From contig NZ_STFF01000004.1 in NCBI RefSeq assembly GCF_004834005.1, positions 310,001 to 374,000 on the forward strand: a stretch of DNA of 64,000 nucleotides, in the 5' to 3' direction. The stretch comes from Niastella caeni (GTDB lineage Bacteria; Bacteroidota; Bacteroidia; Chitinophagales; Chitinophagaceae). Below, one piece after another: positions 51,853-60,473 of this stretch. How positions within the stretch are numbered: position 1 is the first letter of the stretch; each line of letters starts with the position of its first letter. A model generated the notes under the pieces. It saw only the letters and a list, made by a program, of their open reading frames with translations. It was not told the origin of the DNA and ran no database searches. The position numbers and the translations under genes were made by a program.

Positions 51853-52521
51853 TTACCAGGCAAATTCAGCTTCCTCTAACTCCAGTTTGTTTTCAACCTG
51901 GCTTACTCCCGGAGCCGACCAGGCAGCGCCGGCAGCATCCTCCTGTTCAGCAAAAGACCGTACTTTTCCGGTAAGCGTTACTTTTCCATCCGCCACTTCC
52001 ACATTAATTTTTCCGGCATCGATAGTAGCGATTCGTTTAAAAGCAGCAACAATTTTTTGTTTAATATTTGCCGGTGTTACAACAGGTTTTATTGTTATGA
52101 AGTTATATACCGTCTTCACCCCGGTCAGGTGCTCAACGGCTTTTTTGGCAGCAGTACGCTGATAATCCCATACCACTTCACCTTCCAGCGATACAATCCC
52201 GTCTTCTACTTTAACTTTAATTTTTTCATCAGGTACTGATATATTCCATTTCAATGCATGTACAACCGCTTCGGCAATTTCAGTATCCGTTTTTTGAAAT
52301 TCGGGTGAAATGCCAACCTGTATATCTTCCGCTACTGCTTTTACGCCTGCCACTTTTTTTGCAGCATGTTCCGCTGCCATTTTCTTTGAATAGCTGTCTA
52401 CCATGCCCGATAAGGTGACAATTCCATTTTTAACCGCCACGCCTATTTCGGCTGCATTTAAAATCGGTTCCCACTTAAGCTGATCCATAACGTCTTTTTG
52501 GATCTCAATATCCCTTTTCAT
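51853..52521 (-). CDS. triple BON-domain protein
   Basis: A 222-residue protein of three BON domains (about residues 5-75, 78-148, 150-220), each with the VKNGIVTLSGxV-type glycine strand (VTLSGMVDSYSKK, VSLEGEVVWDYQR, VTLTGKVRSFAEQ). BON domains bind phospholipids and are usually periplasmic, but no signal peptide is visible, so cytosolic location is likely. Genes of this type sit next to universal stress genes in many Bacteroidota and proteobacteria. The start ATG is followed by KRDIEIQKDVMDQLKWEP, typical. Confidence 0.9.
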   Translation of the reverse strand: MKRDIEIQKDVMDQLKWEPILNAAEIGVAVKNGIVTLSGMVDSYSKKMAAEHAAKKVAGVKAVAEDIQVGISPEFQKTDTEIAEAVVHALKWNISVPDEKIKVKVEDGIVSLEGEVVWDYQRTAAKKAVEHLTGVKTVYNFITIKPVVTPANIKQKIVAAFKRIATIDAGKINVEVADGKVTLTGKVRSFAEQEDAAGAAWSAPGVSQVENKLELEEAEFAW

Positions 52522-52628
52522 AAAATGAAATTTTAAGTTTTAAAATAATGATCAATGATTTGAAATGGTCAAGGCTATCAGATCTTGTTTGAATGGCCGG
52601 CAATGAAACCTTCCCTCTTCGGTCGATT

Positions 52629-53576
52629 TCAGACAGGAATTCGACGCGCGTATTTATTGAGCCATTGCTTAAAGTTCAAAAGATCAGGGTTAAGTTGTTT
52701 GGAATAACTAACATCCCTTGTCGTGTTTAATTCATTGGCGAACTCGTCATAAAACTGGAACATATTTCCAAGCTCATCAGCGCCCGGAAATCCCAAACCC
52801 CGATACACGCTGGCAGGAATATTATTGTATACGACCCGCTCTCCCAGCGCACCGGCCAAAGCATCGGCCATTTCGTTACCTGTTAATTGTTCCCCGGCTA
52901 TGCCAATTCGCCGGCCCGCCATTTCAGGGCCTTTTTTAAAAATACCATAGGCGCATTTGCCAATGTCTTCGGCTGCTATACCCGCCATCTTCGAGTGGCC
53001 TATCGGCATGGTGAGCGCCAACACGCCATCCTGGCCTCGTTTGGGCCCTGCACCGAAGTAGATAAAATTATCCCAGTAAAAGGATGCCAGCAGAAATGTA
53101 GTTGGGATTCCTGCCGCCATAAATAATTTATCCGATTCGCCCTTGCCGTCGAAATGAGGTACCTTGTATTGACCTTGAAGAGTTGGCATCCGATCGTCGG
53201 TGAGTGGAATGTATTCACGGGTATCTTCTAAGGTAGACCAGATCACGTGCTTTAAATCGGCCTGCCGGGCCGTATCAGCGAATATAGCAGCTTCCGCTTT
53301 TTCTTTTTCTGCTGAATAATGTGCCCAGAAAAAAGTAACGAAAAAGGCGCCGTATGCACCCTTCAATGCATTTTCAACAGACTGGCGATCATCAATATCA
53401 GCGGCAACCAGCTCAGCCCCCAATTGGGCTAATTCTTTTGCTTTATCGGAATTGATATCGCGGGTTACAGCCCTTACTCCGAAGGAACTGCTTTGGTCTT
53501 GCAGAATAGCGCGTGCAAGCCCTCCACCCTGTGCACCGGTAGCGCCGAATACCGTTATTATTTTCTTTGACCCCAT
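52629..53576 (-). CDS. NmrA-family NAD(P)-binding protein (HSCARG-like)
   Basis: A 315-residue Rossmann-fold protein with GATGAQGGGLARAIL near residue 10-25, an NAD(P)H-binding start, and the NmrA/HSCARG profile (HVIWSTLEDTREYIP, ASFYWDNFIYFG). Such proteins act as redox sensors or reductases for small molecules. It follows the BON gene on the same strand at 107 bp, so probably separate transcription. TTTCATATGAAA at 53588-53599, 11 bp upstream of the start, is a palindrome that could serve as operator. Confidence 0.88.
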   Translation of the reverse strand: MGSKKIITVFGATGAQGGGLARAILQDQSSSFGVRAVTRDINSDKAKELAQLGAELVAADIDDRQSVENALKGAYGAFFVTFFWAHYSAEKEKAEAAIFADTARQADLKHVIWSTLEDTREYIPLTDDRMPTLQGQYKVPHFDGKGESDKLFMAAGIPTTFLLASFYWDNFIYFGAGPKRGQDGVLALTMPIGHSKMAGIAAEDIGKCAYGIFKKGPEMAGRRIGIAGEQLTGNEMADALAGALGERVVYNNIPASVYRGLGFPGADELGNMFQFYDEFANELNTTRDVSYSKQLNPDLLNFKQWLNKYARRIPV

Positions 53577-53695
53577 ATGATATAATTTTCATATGAAATT
53601 TACTGAAAAACATCAACTCAGGAAAAAATACTAAAAGCTTTTCGTGGTATCGAAGTGTTTTAAGAATTAGCGATTGACGGGCTGCTGCGCAATCA

Positions 53696-55561
53696 TTACT
53701 CCATTTGATAAGGAAGAATTAATTCCACGCGAACCCCGGCCTCTCCTGTTGTTGCTTTTTTATCAATGATCTTTAATTGCGCAGGGGTATTGGTTTGCCG
53801 GCTTAATATTTCCAAACGCTCCTTGTTAATGATGGTTGATAAAGGCCGCTTCTTCTGATGTGGATCTTCAACGCTCTGGAAACCGCGGCCATTGTCATCT
53901 ATAACACAATGCAGCGCTTTATCTTTCATGTGGATCCTGATGTTGATCTGCCCTTTTTCTTTTTGGCCGGCAATGCCGTGCAAAATGGCGTTTTCAGCAA
54001 AGGGCTGCAACAGCATTGGTGGGATCAGGATGTCTTCTTCCTGGTCGTCAATTCCATCGAATTCGATGTGGTATTCAAATTGATTATCGAATAAGGATTG
54101 CTGCAGCGTTAAATAACTGGCCAGGGCATCGAGTTCATTTTTGAGCGGCACAAAAGGTTGCCGGGCATTTTCAAGGCTTAACCGGAAGAGCCGGCTTAAG
54201 CGCTGTACAAATTCAGTAGCGCCCGCCTTATTTCCCTCTTCTATCAACTTCTGCAGCCCGTTCACCGAATTGTATAAAAAATGAGAATCGATCTGTCCTC
54301 TGAGCAATTGCTGCCGCAGGCTTTCCTCTCTTATATTCCTTTTGAATTGCTTCCGCCGCCACATCCATACGCCAAACATACCAATGATGGCGACGCTGCA
54401 AATAATACGAACGATGGCTTTCCTTTGCCGTTCCCTGGTATTTTCGCTCACCTGGTGGCTTAACGCCAGCGACTTTATCTGGTTGTCTTTTTCCAGCAGA
54501 CTGTATTTTGCTTCTAACTCCCTGGCCTGCGCGATGATCGATGAGTCCACTTCTTTTTGATTATACGCAATTGCAGAATCCAGCGCAGCGTAGGCCTGCC
54601 AGGGCTTTTTTTGAAGCGCACCATTCTCCGCTTTGGCCTGCCAGATTTTTTTTTGGAGCGCCGGGTTTTTTTCATGAGCAACAAAGCTCAGCGCCGTGTC
54701 CAGCAAACGTTCATCCTTTTTATATTGCCCCAGCTTCCGGTAGGTGGCAGCTACATTAAAATAAGAGGTGGCATTCAGTTCATCCAACTCACGGCTGATC
54801 TGCATACCCTTCAACTGGTACTGAAGGCCCTCTTGTAAAAAACCTTTTTTGGAAAGAAGCGCTCCCAGGTTTTCATACCGCACCGCGTCATAATAGGGAT
54901 TACTGAAACTACTGTCCTTCATCAAAGCCTGAAAAAAAATAAGCGCAGAGTCTACCTGGTTCACCCGGTCATAATATGCTGAAATATTCGTGGCAAAAAC
55001 CGTTTTATGTTTGGGACTGGTGCTTCGGTTGAACCCCTCGAACAAATATCTTTTTTGCATCGGCAGGTCGCCGATCTTTTCATAAATATCATAGAGTTTC
55101 ATGCAAATGAAAGGAAGGCCGGGTGTATCGATCCTTTTAGCTAACGAATACGCATCCCGGGCATAATGCAGGGCGCTGTCGAGCGATTTGCTCTCGTTCA
55201 ATACAGCAGCCGTTTGAATTTTACCCGCCAGGATCTGTCTTTCGGTTGTATCTTTTTCCATGGCCAGTTGTAACGATTGATCCACATACAGCCGGGCGCT
55301 GTCGAGCTTGTTTTCGATTTGGTAAACTACGGCCATGCAGCGAAGCCAGGAACACATTTCTACATAATTGTCCCTCTTTTTAATGACGGGCAGTATGCTG
55401 TCTAATTTTTTTCTGGCCCCGGTTGATTCGAGGTTTTGCAGTAATGGATTGACGTTGTTTTTAAAAAAGGACATAAGTTCACCGGAGGCAGGCAGCTGTT
55501 CCCGCTTACTACTGGAATTACAGGCCATACAGATGATAGTTAAGAGGAAGATCCTGTACAT
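53696..55561 (-). CDS. TPR-containing LytS-type sensor histidine kinase, lipoprotein-like N-terminus
   Basis: A 621-residue kinase if started at 55561, which gives the lipoprotein-like LLTIICMACNSSS. Residues about 30-375 are a TPR-like helical array for protein contacts, one transmembrane helix (IVRIICSVAIIGMFGVWMW, near residue 390) follows, then the His_kinase domain with QIDSHFLYNSVNGLQKLIEE and HATPase with PPMLLQPFAENAILHGI. The phosphoacceptor motif reads DSHFLYN in place of the usual NPHFLFN; the His is kept. Cognate regulator gene (55540) overlaps its start by about 22 bp. Confidence 0.88.
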   Translation of the reverse strand: MYRIFLLTIICMACNSSSKREQLPASGELMSFFKNNVNPLLQNLESTGARKKLDSILPVIKKRDNYVEMCSWLRCMAVVYQIENKLDSARLYVDQSLQLAMEKDTTERQILAGKIQTAAVLNESKSLDSALHYARDAYSLAKRIDTPGLPFICMKLYDIYEKIGDLPMQKRYLFEGFNRSTSPKHKTVFATNISAYYDRVNQVDSALIFFQALMKDSSFSNPYYDAVRYENLGALLSKKGFLQEGLQYQLKGMQISRELDELNATSYFNVAATYRKLGQYKKDERLLDTALSFVAHEKNPALQKKIWQAKAENGALQKKPWQAYAALDSAIAYNQKEVDSSIIAQARELEAKYSLLEKDNQIKSLALSHQVSENTRERQRKAIVRIICSVAIIGMFGVWMWRRKQFKRNIREESLRQQLLRGQIDSHFLYNSVNGLQKLIEEGNKAGATEFVQRLSRLFRLSLENARQPFVPLKNELDALASYLTLQQSLFDNQFEYHIEFDGIDDQEEDILIPPMLLQPFAENAILHGIAGQKEKGQINIRIHMKDKALHCVIDDNGRGFQSVEDPHQKKRPLSTIINKERLEILSRQTNTPAQLKIIDKKATTGEAGVRVELILPYQME

Positions 55562-56316
55562 AGTGCCCACAACGTTTTAAAATACAAACCAATCATTTCC
55601 TTTTTCCGGAGCGACACCGGGATCTGAGTTCCATCCTTTAAACAGAGAATGCCCTCTTTCGGATGATAACGATGGATATACAATTCATTAACCAGGTACG
55701 ACTTGTGGGTACGAAGGAAGGAGGCACCAGATAATTGTTCTTCGTAATCCTTAAGGGTCCTGGTGGTGACCAACTTCTTTCCGCCATTTATGTAAACAGT
55801 AGTACAGCCATTATCAACCTGGAGGTAACAGATCTCCTTTAACTCAACGATCTGTACAAACTGTTGGGTGCGCAATGCGAGGTGATCCTGTAGCTTGTTT
55901 TTCCTGAAACTATGCAGGGTGATGGCAATTTGTTCCTGTAGCAGGGGTTGCGCGCTGATGACCCTTTGTAAAGCTTCCGTTAGTTCTTTCTCGTTTAAGG
56001 GCTTTAGTAAGTAATCGATGGCCCCGTAACGGATCGCTTTGATGGTATGTTCGGCATGTGCCGTTAAAAAAATGACTTTAGGGTGTGGCGGCGACATCTG
56101 TTCCAGGATGTCAAAACCGGTTCCATCTGGAAGATTGATATCGAGTAACAACAGGTCTGGTTTAGTGGCATGGATCAGAACAATGGCCTCATGAACAGTA
56201 GCACAGGCGCCTATCACAGTAAAGCCAGGTTGCTGCCGGAGAAAGTCTTCCAGATCTTGCCGGATGCCGGGTAGATCTTCAACAATAATAATTCTGAGGG
56301 GAGGGATAGGGTGCAT
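55540..56316 (-). CDS. LytTR-family response regulator
   Basis: A 258-residue regulator: receiver about 6-125 with EDLPG near residue 13, phosphoacceptor Asp in LLLLDINLPDGTG near residue 57, and the LytTR domain about 150-250 (QFVQIVELKEICYLQVDN, FLRTHKSYLVNELYIHRY). It precedes and overlaps the TPR kinase gene in the same operon, so they form one system. The upstream region holds a 21-bp-period direct repeat (56475-56505), a suitable binding site for such a protein. Confidence 0.92.
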   Translation of the reverse strand: MHPIPPLRIIIVEDLPGIRQDLEDFLRQQPGFTVIGACATVHEAIVLIHATKPDLLLLDINLPDGTGFDILEQMSPPHPKVIFLTAHAEHTIKAIRYGAIDYLLKPLNEKELTEALQRVISAQPLLQEQIAITLHSFRKNKLQDHLALRTQQFVQIVELKEICYLQVDNGCTTVYINGGKKLVTTRTLKDYEEQLSGASFLRTHKSYLVNELYIHRYHPKEGILCLKDGTQIPVSLRKKEMIGLYFKTLWALCTGSSS

Positions 56317-56474
56317 GGTTAGTTTATGTTTAGCAATCGATATTCAATTTAATATTATTTAAGCGTACACGCCGGCCTGAAGGAGCAACGGCGCTTACTT
56401 ATTGATTATAGTCAAATGTCCTTTGAAAAACGTGTAAGGAGAACCCAAAGTCAGCCATCACGCCACTATTTCTT

Positions 56475-56505
56475 TGCGAATAATCTCCAAAACCGTGCGA
56501 ATAAT
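56475..56505. promoter_or_regulatory. 21-bp-period direct repeat TGCGAATAAT
   Basis: TGCGAATAAT occurs at 56475-56484 and 56496-56505, identical 10-mers starting 21 bp apart. This is the spacing expected for LytTR-domain sites. It lies between the regulator gene (start 56316, minus) and the RteC gene (start 56606, plus) and could control either. Confidence 0.45.
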
Positions 56506-56605
56506 GGAAATCCACCGGCGGATAGCCGGAAAAGCGCAGTTCCTGTTTCATCCGCATTTATTTTTGAATTGCCAACCCTGATCTTCTAACGCTAAACATT
56601 ATACC

Positions 56606-57457
56606 ATGCCTGCCTTTCAATCAACATTTGAAGAGCTCACCCAATCATGGCAGCTCCGTTTACAGGATGCCGAAGCCGGGGAACCCGATCTGCTCACCCG
56701 GGTAGAAACATGTATCCATATCTGTGAGGAAAGCCTGCTGGAGCTCAGGCAATGGGTAATGGAGCATTCCTTTCCCGGCAGGGATTGCGAGATCTACTTT
56801 TTCAAGCAGGTAAAACCGGTGATCATGGCCCGGTATATCTATTATCAAAAAATATATCGGCTGCACATTGGTTATTTCAACGGGAGCGGCCTGTTGGCGA
56901 AAGAGCGGATGGAACGGGAACTGCAGACTATCGCCCGTTATTTTGCCGATAACGCGGATTTCTATACCTACTACCGTATGGGTTACACCCATCATGATGA
57001 ACTGTATTTTGTACGGGGTGCCTATAATTGGAAAATTTGTCCGGAGGTCAATCATTTTGACGGCATCTTCTCTACCAGCGGCGATGGAAAGTTGGCGGAA
57101 CTGATGGCCAATGAGCTGTTGGTGAAATACATAGATACAATACTGAACCCTTCCCTGAAACTCACTGAGCCGGCAACCGTCACTGCCTCCCGGCCGGCAG
57201 TTGCTTCCACGCTTCAATGTACTGCCTCCCTTACGGATATCGTTGAGCTGGGGTATGCCTTGCAAAATTGCGGATTCTTTAACCATGGTAAGGCTTCCAT
57301 TAAGGAGATTATGGCCCTCCTGGCAGATGCATTTAAAGTCGATCTGCAGAAATCCTATCACTTATTTCTCCGACTACGGGCACGTAAAAATCCTGCAAAA
57401 TTCCTCGATGAATTAAAAGCCGCTCTGCTCCGGCATATTGAAAGTGATGACGATTAA
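56606..57457 (+). CDS. RteC-family regulator
   Basis: A 283-residue protein. The block from about residue 30 to 200 (EEKTCIHICEESLLELRQWV-type start, FKQVKPVIMARYIYYQKIYR, YYRMGYTHHDELYFVRG) is the RteC domain. In CTnDOT-type elements RteC activates excision genes after tetracycline induction; many chromosomal RteC proteins of Bacteroidota have unknown targets. A C-terminal region (about 205-283) contains VELGYALQNCGFFNHGKASI, a possible helical DNA-binding part. Followed by the TTAGCCAA palindromes and the 228-aa protein gene, so these may be its site and target. Confidence 0.85.
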   Translation: MPAFQSTFEELTQSWQLRLQDAEAGEPDLLTRVETCIHICEESLLELRQWVMEHSFPGRDCEIYFFKQVKPVIMARYIYYQKIYRLHIGYFNGSGLLAKERMERELQTIARYFADNADFYTYYRMGYTHHDELYFVRGAYNWKICPEVNHFDGIFSTSGDGKLAELMANELLVKYIDTILNPSLKLTEPATVTASRPAVASTLQCTASLTDIVELGYALQNCGFFNHGKASIKEIMALLADAFKVDLQKSYHLFLRLRARKNPAKFLDELKAALLRHIESDDD

Positions 57458-57471
57458 TATCCAAATTTTTA

Positions 57472-57620
57472 TTAGCCAACTTGGCTAACTATATCCGGAA
57501 TATTTCGTAACAGGTATGCATCTGCGGTAGTATGTTACTGCATGCATGCCTTTTTTGTTGCAATTTCTAAACAGTTGTTGCAAAAATAAATGTTAGCCAA
57601 GTTGGCTACACCTTGGCTAA
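57472..57620. promoter_or_regulatory. TTAGCCAA palindrome cluster with TTGTTGCAA repeats
   Basis: TTAGCCAACTTGGCTAA at 57472-57488 is a perfect palindrome around one base. TTAGCCAA/TTGGCTA recurs at 57593-57608, and a further TTGGCTAA at 57613-57620. Between them TTGTTGCAA stands at 57555-57563 and 57575-57583, 20 bp apart. The cluster lies just after the RteC gene and before the gene at 57974. Likely a multi-site operator or a recombination/replication site. Confidence 0.55.
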
Positions 57621-57973
57621 TCGTTCCGCGCAAACGCACCAGCTTTGTGATCATAAAACAGATCACCATGACAAACACTTTCAATATAGCTGGCGCAGAT
57701 GGTAACGTAATGGTACCCGTATTGTCTGAAACTGGTAGCCTGATGGCCTACGTACTCTACCCGGACACTACAGGAACACTACAGGAACTCTACTCCTGCA
57801 TGAGCATCTTCAGAGAATCCTCAGACCATTCCCAGAGAATACCCAGACACTCCAGTACCCTTTTCATTAACACCTCGGGCGGGACCCTGTACCAGGGTAC
57901 ACCCTTTCTTCATAGAAATGCTTTTGGCTGTACCGGTCAGCTAATTATTAATTCACAATCAAAAACTAAAAAA

Positions 57974-58660
57974 ATGGCAAAATCAGCATCATCTGGTGGA
58001 ACATTACCAGACCGGATCAAGAATGATCCAGCCTTTGAACGCACCCGGGAGAATATAGCAGAGTTTTCGCGTGCCGGTAAAGCCGCTAAACTTATGCGTA
58101 CTATCTTCCGGGATGTAACCATCAATGCGAAGGACAAGATCACCCAGTCACGCCTCGTGAAGGTCATGTCACGCATAATAACTACCGACCCCGTGAATGA
58201 AAGAGGTGCACGTACGGTGCACAATGGCGACCTGCAACAACTGCAGAACTTCAATTTCAACGTACGGGCAGGTATTGCAGATTCCCTGTTTGTGCGCTGC
58301 CCCGTGAATTTCAACCGTACGACAGGAGAAGTAACGGTTAACATTCCTGTTTTTATACCACGTAACATGGTGCAGCAGGCCCGGGGTACCACCCATTTCA
58401 GGATCGTGGCAGCCGCCGCCGCCATCAACTTCGACACCGAGCAGTACGAGTATGCCATGCAGGGAACGCCTGAATTGCCTTATAACAGCGATCCTACCCA
58501 GGCGATTACCCTTACCATGGCATTGCCGGCCAATAGCAGGGATACAGTAGTGGCGGTGCTGGGCATTGAGTATTACCAACGGGTGAACTCCCGCAGCTAT
58601 GCGCTTAAATCGGGTGATCACAATGCTACCAGCGTCGTTTTGGTAGATAAGGCGGCTTAG
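57974..58660 (+). CDS. Bacteroidota-specific 228-aa protein of unknown function
   Basis: A 228-residue protein. I start it at the ATG at 57974; the frame is open from 57590 and an ATG at 57668 is possible, but the extension is repetitive and unlike the family. The block LPDRIKNDPAFERTRENIAE, FSRAGKAAKLMRT and a later beta-rich half match a family I recall from Chitinophagaceae and Bacteroides genomes (NDPAFxRTRENGAEFGxAGKAGKLLR), whose function is unknown. No signal peptide. It follows the RteC gene and palindrome cluster and precedes two small ORFs. Possible capsid-, tail- or toxin-like part of a small module. Confidence 0.65.
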   Translation: MAKSASSGGTLPDRIKNDPAFERTRENIAEFSRAGKAAKLMRTIFRDVTINAKDKITQSRLVKVMSRIITTDPVNERGARTVHNGDLQQLQNFNFNVRAGIADSLFVRCPVNFNRTTGEVTVNIPVFIPRNMVQQARGTTHFRIVAAAAAINFDTEQYEYAMQGTPELPYNSDPTQAITLTMALPANSRDTVVAVLGIEYYQRVNSRSYALKSGDHNATSVVLVDKAA

Positions 58661-59015
58661 GAAAAAAGCTAGTAGTAAGTGGCGAGTGGCTAACTACTCC
58701 CGGCAACCATGAACGGCTTACATCCTGTAAGGGAACAGCTGACCCCGACAAGTCGGGGCAGCATACAACTGAAGCCCGTATTCATCTGTTGCCGGCAATC
58801 GCCTTATCCTTTGCGCTTGTTTGCCCAAAGCAGGTATGCATATGTTGAAGCCTGCCCCGATGGTACCGTCGGAGCTTCCATTCCTGCCAATAGGCAAACC
58901 TTATTGGCCAAAGGCCTTGTGCGCAGGGGCCGCGGCCGGTAAGTTGCACAGGTGCGGTTAAGGCAAATGGTTAGTAGAAGTGGTGTTTTAATTATTAATT
59001 AGTCAATTTTTCACT
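58661..59015. other. 355-bp region with possible 77-aa ORF
   Basis: A frame from the ATG at 58709 to 58942 encodes 77 residues (NGLHPVREQLTPTSRGSIQ, then RYAYVEACPDGTVGASIPAN) rich in Arg, Cys and Pro, with no known motif. It lies between the 228-aa and 71-aa genes and may be real, but the support is only position. Nothing else is seen. Confidence 0.3.
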
Positions 59016-59231
59016 ATGAGCAATATCATCAACCGGCTGCAGCATTCCACACCGAAGTTTTTCAAAATACTTCGCAACATAGGGGTGATACTGGCAGCCA
59101 TAAGCGCGGCGTTGCTTGCATCGCCTGTAGCATTGCCAACGTTCATTACCGACATGGCAGGTTACCTGGCGGTGGCCGGTAGCGTAATGGGCGCCGTAAG
59201 CCAAACGGCGGTGCTCAACGAAGATGAATAG
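59016..59231 (+). CDS. holin-like small membrane protein, 71 aa
   Basis: A 71-residue protein with a short polar start (NIINRLQHSTPKFFKILRN), then two hydrophobic helices (IGVILAAISAALLASPVALP and MAGYLAVAGSVMGAVSQTAV) and an acidic tail. The layout is that of a small phage holin or bacteriocin-immunity protein. It follows the RteC/228-aa block and ends at a strong terminator, so it is probably the last gene of that module. Family not certain. Confidence 0.5.
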   Translation: MSNIINRLQHSTPKFFKILRNIGVILAAISAALLASPVALPTFITDMAGYLAVAGSVMGAVSQTAVLNEDE

Positions 59232-59248
59232 CCCTATGGATTGTTTAC

Positions 59249-59280
59249 AAAAAGGGGCCCGCTACAGCGGGACCCCTTTT
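59249..59280. terminator. bidirectional intrinsic terminator
   Basis: AAAAAGGGGCCCGCT and AGCGGGACCCCTTTT form a stem of about 11 pairs with A/T runs on both sides. It serves the 71-aa gene (plus) and the end of the carotenoid operon (minus, cyclase stop at 59279). Confidence 0.7.
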
Positions 59281-59986
59281 AAAAAAATCTTGAAGCTGTT
59301 ACCTTGAATACCGGTTTAAACCGCTCGTAGAAGAAAAGATTGACCAGTAGCAATTCCAGTCCGTAAACAAAATCTTCCACCGGTATGGTCAATACCCTGA
59401 TGCCAACCGTCTCGGCATTATTGTACCATACCACCGGTTGCTGCAAGCCAGTGCCGGTGAGCAGGCCATTGACAATAAAAAACGGGATCAGTAATAATGG
59501 ATAAATGGTAAGGAAACGGGGCAGCCAGTTTACTTTACATACAAATTTCAGTGTCAGCAATAGAACACCTGTGCTTATGAAGGTTACTGCGGAATACAAC
59601 CTGTTGAGATATACCATGCCCGCCGATAGCAACAACAACGATAGAACGAGGATAACGATCTTTTCAGGCCGGTGAGGCCAGCTGATCTTATAAAAGGTAG
59701 TGAGGCAATGATAGGTAAACACGCAGGCAAAAGGGATACAGATAAAGAACAATACCTCTTCAACCGGTAGATTATATAACTTATAACCTAACGTATAGGT
59801 ATCATTGAATCCCCAAACCTTCTGGCAGGTAAATAGCATATCCCACGCAATGAAGCAGGCTGTGGTAATGAAATTACCGGCCAGGAATGCTTTAAAATGT
59901 ATATAGAACCGGAGGGCAGGGTGAAATGAGAACAGGAAAGGGACAATGACTGAAAAAAAATTGATCAGCAAATAAGTTGCATGCAT
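59279..59986 (-). CDS. lycopene cyclase-domain protein (CrtYcd-type fusion)
   Basis: A 235-residue membrane protein with seven or so hydrophobic segments. Two copies of the lycopene cyclase domain are fused, each with its PVE motif: PVEEVLFFICIPFACVF near residue 75 and PVEDFVYGLELLLVNLFFYE near residue 205. This is the fused version of the heterodimeric CrtYc/CrtYd found in Bacteroidota; it turns lycopene into beta-carotene. One bp from the crtZ stop, so co-transcribed. Full length. Confidence 0.92.
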   Translation of the reverse strand: MHATYLLINFFSVIVPFLFSFHPALRFYIHFKAFLAGNFITTACFIAWDMLFTCQKVWGFNDTYTLGYKLYNLPVEEVLFFICIPFACVFTYHCLTTFYKISWPHRPEKIVILVLSLLLLSAGMVYLNRLYSAVTFISTGVLLLTLKFVCKVNWLPRFLTIYPLLLIPFFIVNGLLTGTGLQQPVVWYNNAETVGIRVLTIPVEDFVYGLELLLVNLFFYERFKPVFKVTASRFF

Positions 59987-59987
59987 A

Positions 59988-60449
59988 TCAGTTAACGGAA
60001 TTATTCATTTTAAAATATTTGAACGGTACCCATAACATACCGAAACATTCTCCCTCTTCTTTATTCAAATGCTTATGATGTACTTTATGCGCGCGGCGGA
60101 TAGCTTTGAAATAGGCATTATTGGCATTCCTGAAAAGTTTGAACCGTTGATGAATAAAAATATCGTGTACCAGGAAATAAGCCAAACCATATAATGTAAT
60201 ACCAAGCCCCACCCAAAACGCCCAGTTAAAATTATTTTGCATGCCCCACCCCAGCCCGGCTATGCCTGGTAAAGCAAATACCAAAAAGAAAAAATCGTTG
60301 TGTTCAAAAAAGCCATGTGACTCCTTACGGTGATGGTCTTTATGTAAGAACCAGCACAATCCGTGCATGATATATTTATGGGTGAACCAGGCAACCCCTT
60401 CCATTCCCACAAATGTGATCAGCACAATAAGAATTTGAATAGCTAACAT
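59988..60449 (-). CDS. crtZ: beta-carotene hydroxylase
   Basis: A 153-residue membrane di-iron hydroxylase. Histidine clusters are seen: HKYIMHG (residue 24), HKDHHRKE (37), HDIFIHQR (111) and RAHKVHHKH (135), the CrtZ pattern. It adds 3-hydroxyl groups to beta-carotene rings, giving zeaxanthin. It lies between crtB (24 bp upstream) and the cyclase gene (1 bp). No ketolase (crtW) gene is seen, so zeaxanthin is the likely end product. Confidence 0.95.
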   Translation of the reverse strand: MLAIQILIVLITFVGMEGVAWFTHKYIMHGLCWFLHKDHHRKESHGFFEHNDFFFLVFALPGIAGLGWGMQNNFNWAFWVGLGITLYGLAYFLVHDIFIHQRFKLFRNANNAYFKAIRRAHKVHHKHLNKEEGECFGMLWVPFKYFKMNNSVN

Positions 60450-60473
60450 AATGGCATCCTGTTTTGATATTTT

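Noticed and set aside
56416..56590. 57-aa frame beginning SFEKRVRRTQSQ before the RteC gene
   Set aside because: It overlaps the TGCGAATAAT repeats, has odd composition and no family; more likely non-coding.
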